Virus record (IMG/VR): IMGVR_UViG_3300031884_000036
Span: 1-49,261 of that record
DNA from: a virus
Length of the DNA stretch: 49,261 nt
Strand: one strand, 5' to 3'
Shown here: positions 47,351 through 49,261 of the stretch, in pieces
Numbering within the stretch: the stretch's first letter is position 1
Layout: each line of letters opens with the position of its first letter
Program-made: the position numbers and the translations under genes
The notes under the pieces: generated by a model
What the model saw: only the letters and a program-made list of their open reading frames with translations
Databases searched by the model: none
Told to the model about the DNA's origin: nothing

Positions 47351-47836
47351 ATGTCAAAGACTATCCCACTTCCTGCACAGGGCCAGATACTTATTGACGT
47401 AGCAAAATACGTTGATGATGTTCTAGGCAAAACTCAACAAGTTGACAGTGACAATTATCTAAATGATATTGACTGTCAATCTATCCCGCTCGACAGAGCA
47501 GAAGCTATTGTAGCTGTCACTAATAACCAGCACACTTGCTATGTTCAGTTTCCTTCCGACGAATGTCCTGACCTGACACAGCCTGTCCTTTGGAATTGGG
47601 CAGCGTGGAAACAATCAGTAGAACGTCACCGTCTTCACAAGGAACAATCACGGAAATTCTTGCTGGAATACAATCTCCAGAAAGCTAACATTGACCAGCT
47701 TAAACGTGCTATCCTGCGACAACTTAATTTCACAGAGTTGCAAGCAACCATTATTGCGACACGTTGGATACGTGACAACCGGCAGGATATGTTTACAATA
47801 TTTAATATCAAACTCAAGACGAAGGAAGAACTTTAA
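47351..47836 (+). CDS. Unknown protein (161 aa)
   Basis: The ATG at 47351 (MSKTIPLPAQGQILIDVAKY) is preferred to an upstream in-frame codon at 47312, as the intervening stretch overlaps the hairpin. The product has an acidic/mixed first half with two Cys and a helical C-terminus (SVERHRLHKEQSRKFLLEYN, LKRAILRQLNFTELQATII). It begins the run that continues into the helicase and the replication operon. No family recognised. Confidence 0.68.
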   Translation: MSKTIPLPAQGQILIDVAKYVDDVLGKTQQVDSDNYLNDIDCQSIPLDRAEAIVAVTNNQHTCYVQFPSDECPDLTQPVLWNWAAWKQSVERHRLHKEQSRKFLLEYNLQKANIDQLKRAILRQLNFTELQATIIATRWIRDNRQDMFTIFNIKLKTKEEL

Positions 47837-47849
47837 CCATCCAAATTTT

Positions 47850-48098
47850 ATGGCGTTAATCCAAGTATATCATCCAATCGAACGTAAAAACATTCCAGTA
47901 TCAAAAGATAACAGAGCTAAATGTTGTGTCTATGGAGTAATAGACCTAACCGGCAAAGGCCGCGATTTAGTTTGTGGCATTCCAACCAAGAAGTTTTGGG
48001 ACAAAGATGCTGAGTGCTGGGACTGGAAACCATTCTGTCCAAAGCATCAGGCTATGGCAGAGGAACAAGACAGAAAAGAACTCGAGGAGGAAAGTTAA
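47850..48098 (+). CDS. Small Cys-containing protein, possible zinc-binding (82 aa)
   Basis: The product begins MALIQVYHPIERKNIPVSKD. It carries CCVYGV, LVCGIPTKKFW, ECWDW and FCPKHQ, i.e. five cysteines and a CPKH element that could hold zinc. The remainder is charged (AEEQDRKELEEES). Three bases separate its stop from the helicase ATG, so it may be a partner of the helicase. The upstream in-frame extension overlaps the previous gene and was not used. Confidence 0.68.
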   Translation: MALIQVYHPIERKNIPVSKDNRAKCCVYGVIDLTGKGRDLVCGIPTKKFWDKDAECWDWKPFCPKHQAMAEEQDRKELEEES

Positions 48099-48101
48099 TT
48101 T

Positions 48102-49261
48102 ATGAGCCTAGACAGTTTGCCATCATTCACTGACGCTGAACTAAAGAAACGGCGTAAGCAACTTAGTAACTTGTGTGAGCGTGTTAAGTTTCAGTATTCA
48201 ATACGCAATATCAAAACATGGGCTGATGTTTATACCTTTACTTCTGTTCCTGCTAACGTAACACCAGAGCATCTAAAGACAGAAGTAAAGTTTTCTGAAC
48301 TAAAAGAATTCTTGACCAAACTAATCAATGAATTCGAACAACAAACCCGTGAAGCGAAACGTGCAGCTATCATTGCGCCGGTCGTTACAAAAACTAGTGA
48401 AGTTCCATCGCAGGAAACAACCAAAGTATCCAGTGTTACAGATAACACGCAGCACGTCTCTATTAACAAAATCTCTAGTGAGGAAACAAGCGAGGCAATT
48501 TCTTCGTCAAATAATTACGGACTCAAACCGTCGCCTAACGAAAAAGCGTTCCTTTATTGGTTCCAAAAGAAAGCGGTAGCTGAATTGCTGGATGGCATAT
48601 TGGTTCGCAAGTATCGCTCCATGTTACTTCTCTCGCCAACTGGCACAGGCAAGACTTACATGGTTGGTGCATTTATCCGTCGTCTTGTTGACCAGAACTT
48701 CCACTACGGTAAGACAATGGGCATTGTCAATTACCTGTATGTTACCCGCGCTTCTATTGTGGAGCAAACCAAGCGTGTCTTTGAGAATACTTTTAACCTA
48801 CGAATCAAGGACGGTGTAGAAGTCTTGAACATCGAACAGTTACGTTCACGTGCTGGTCAGTTGTGGGTTACAGAGAAATCAGAAATTGTTAACGGTGAAG
48901 AACAGTTTTACTGGGAGTGGAAGAAGTTCATGAATCCAGTTGTTATTATCTGGGATGAATGTCAAGCTCTCAAGAACACTGGCAGCACACAAAGCAAGAT
49001 TGCAGCAGCGTTAAATAACGTGGATGGCGTTGTGCAAGTCCATGTTTCTGCCACACCATTCACTCGTGTCTGCGAAGCCAAGTGTTTCGCTGTTTCGACA
49101 CACAAAGATATCTCCGAAGTTTATGGTATCTCTGGTGCGGTTCTAACCAATGCAACATGGCCTACTTATGCATCCAATATTAGTGGTAGTCAAAAGGCTG
49201 CCGATGACTATAACGAAGCAGCAGTTGAACGTCTTATCAAAGACCTTGAACCCTACATCGT
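48102..49261 (+). CDS. SF2 DEAD/SNF2-like DNA helicase, N-terminal part (continues at position 1)
   Basis: The ATG at 48102 follows GGAGG by 11 bases and begins MSLDSLPSFTDAELKKRRKQ. A linker/helical N-region (~1-150) is followed by the first helicase domain. Walker A SPTGTGKTYMV lies near positions 48631-48663, Walker B-like IIWDECQALKN near 48946-48978, and motif III VSATPF near 49042-49059. The frame runs off the window and continues at 1-1187, giving about 739 residues. It therefore has all core motifs I, II, III, V and VI of SF2 helicases. The AA order and DECQ box fit SNF2/DEAD-like remodelling helicases used by many phages near ligase genes. Confidence 0.9.
   Translation, partial: MSLDSLPSFTDAELKKRRKQLSNLCERVKFQYSIRNIKTWADVYTFTSVPANVTPEHLKTEVKFSELKEFLTKLINEFEQQTREAKRAAIIAPVVTKTSEVPSQETTKVSSVTDNTQHVSINKISSEETSEAISSSNNYGLKPSPNEKAFLYWFQKKAVAELLDGILVRKYRSMLLLSPTGTGKTYMVGAFIRRLVDQNFHYGKTMGIVNYLYVTRASIVEQTKRVFENTFNLRIKDGVEVLNIEQLRSRAGQLWVTEKSEIVNGEEQFYWEWKKFMNPVVIIWDECQALKNTGSTQSKIAAALNNVDGVVQVHVSATPFTRVCEAKCFAVSTHKDISEVYGISGAVLTNATWPTYASNISGSQKAADDYNEAAVERLIKDLEPYI
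49135..49261. repeat. Right copy of 127-bp terminal repeat (circular-closure overlap)
   Basis: Identical to bases 1-127. Unit genome length after removing one copy is 49,134 bp. Confidence 0.9.

Noticed and set aside
1-49261. tRNA genes, CRISPR arrays, integrase/attachment sites, insertion sequences
   Set aside because: I looked for T-loop signatures, regular spaced repeats, recombinase or transposase motifs and found none I could support by reading.

Overview
The window is a complete tailed-phage genome. The first 127 bases (1-127) recur exactly as the last 127 (49135-49261), and one helicase gene reads unbroken across the junction, so the unit genome is circular or circularly permuted, about 49,134 bp. 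Base composition is moderately AT-rich. The host is probably Gram-negative: the phage carries a lipoprotein and several Sec-type signal peptides, and it uses sigma-54 promoters. Most structural genes start behind an AT-rich leader ending in TTATG or similar, without a Shine-Dalgarno sequence. That would fit Bacteroidota, PVC-group bacteria (Verrucomicrobia and relatives) and some other phyla; I cannot fix the host. I see no integrase, lysogeny repressor, phage RNA polymerase, tRNA or CRISPR array, so a lytic phage using host RNA polymerase is the simplest reading.

Layout. Plus strand, 47.35 kb through the junction to 15.5 kb: DNA metabolism in a tightly overlapping operon. It holds an SF2 helicase, ATP-dependent DNA ligase, a sigma-54 activator ATPase, a RecB/Cas4-like nuclease, a dNMP kinase, a Sak4-like recombinase, an SSB-like protein, a family-A DNA polymerase, ThyX and a DUF3987-like helicase/primase ATPase. 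Minus strand, 41.3 kb down to 15.55 kb: DNA packaging (small and large terminase, portal), scaffold, a DnaQ-like exonuclease, major capsid protein, secreted and fibre-like proteins, a probable holin/spanin-like group, tail adaptor and nozzle candidates, two low-complexity virion proteins and a 2349-residue giant protein. Plus strand, 41.7-47.3 kb: an accessory region of small genes, including a pyrimidine-dimer glycosylase-like protein and a possible lysin. It is separated by noncoding DNA with hairpins, a very AT-rich tract and repeated TTATACT boxes.

The most interesting system is a phage-borne sigma-54 circuit. Gene 2853-3761 encodes an enhancer-binding-protein AAA+ domain with an intact GAFTGA loop but no DNA-binding domain. 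Five sequences match the -24/-12 sigma-54 promoter closely and share an extended TTGCTA. They lie just downstream of the activator, ahead of the packaging/structural operon, ahead of the major capsid gene, ahead of the lysin candidate and ahead of a well-expressed-looking protein gene. The phage therefore appears to switch on late genes by supplying its own activator for host sigma-54 polymerase.

The second remarkable locus is the DNA polymerase. Its gene is broken between thumb and palm by a cassette of two small genes plus thyX, joined at both ends by ATGA overlaps. The palm/fingers half is interrupted again by a 310-residue LAGLIDADG-type intein at the O-helix.
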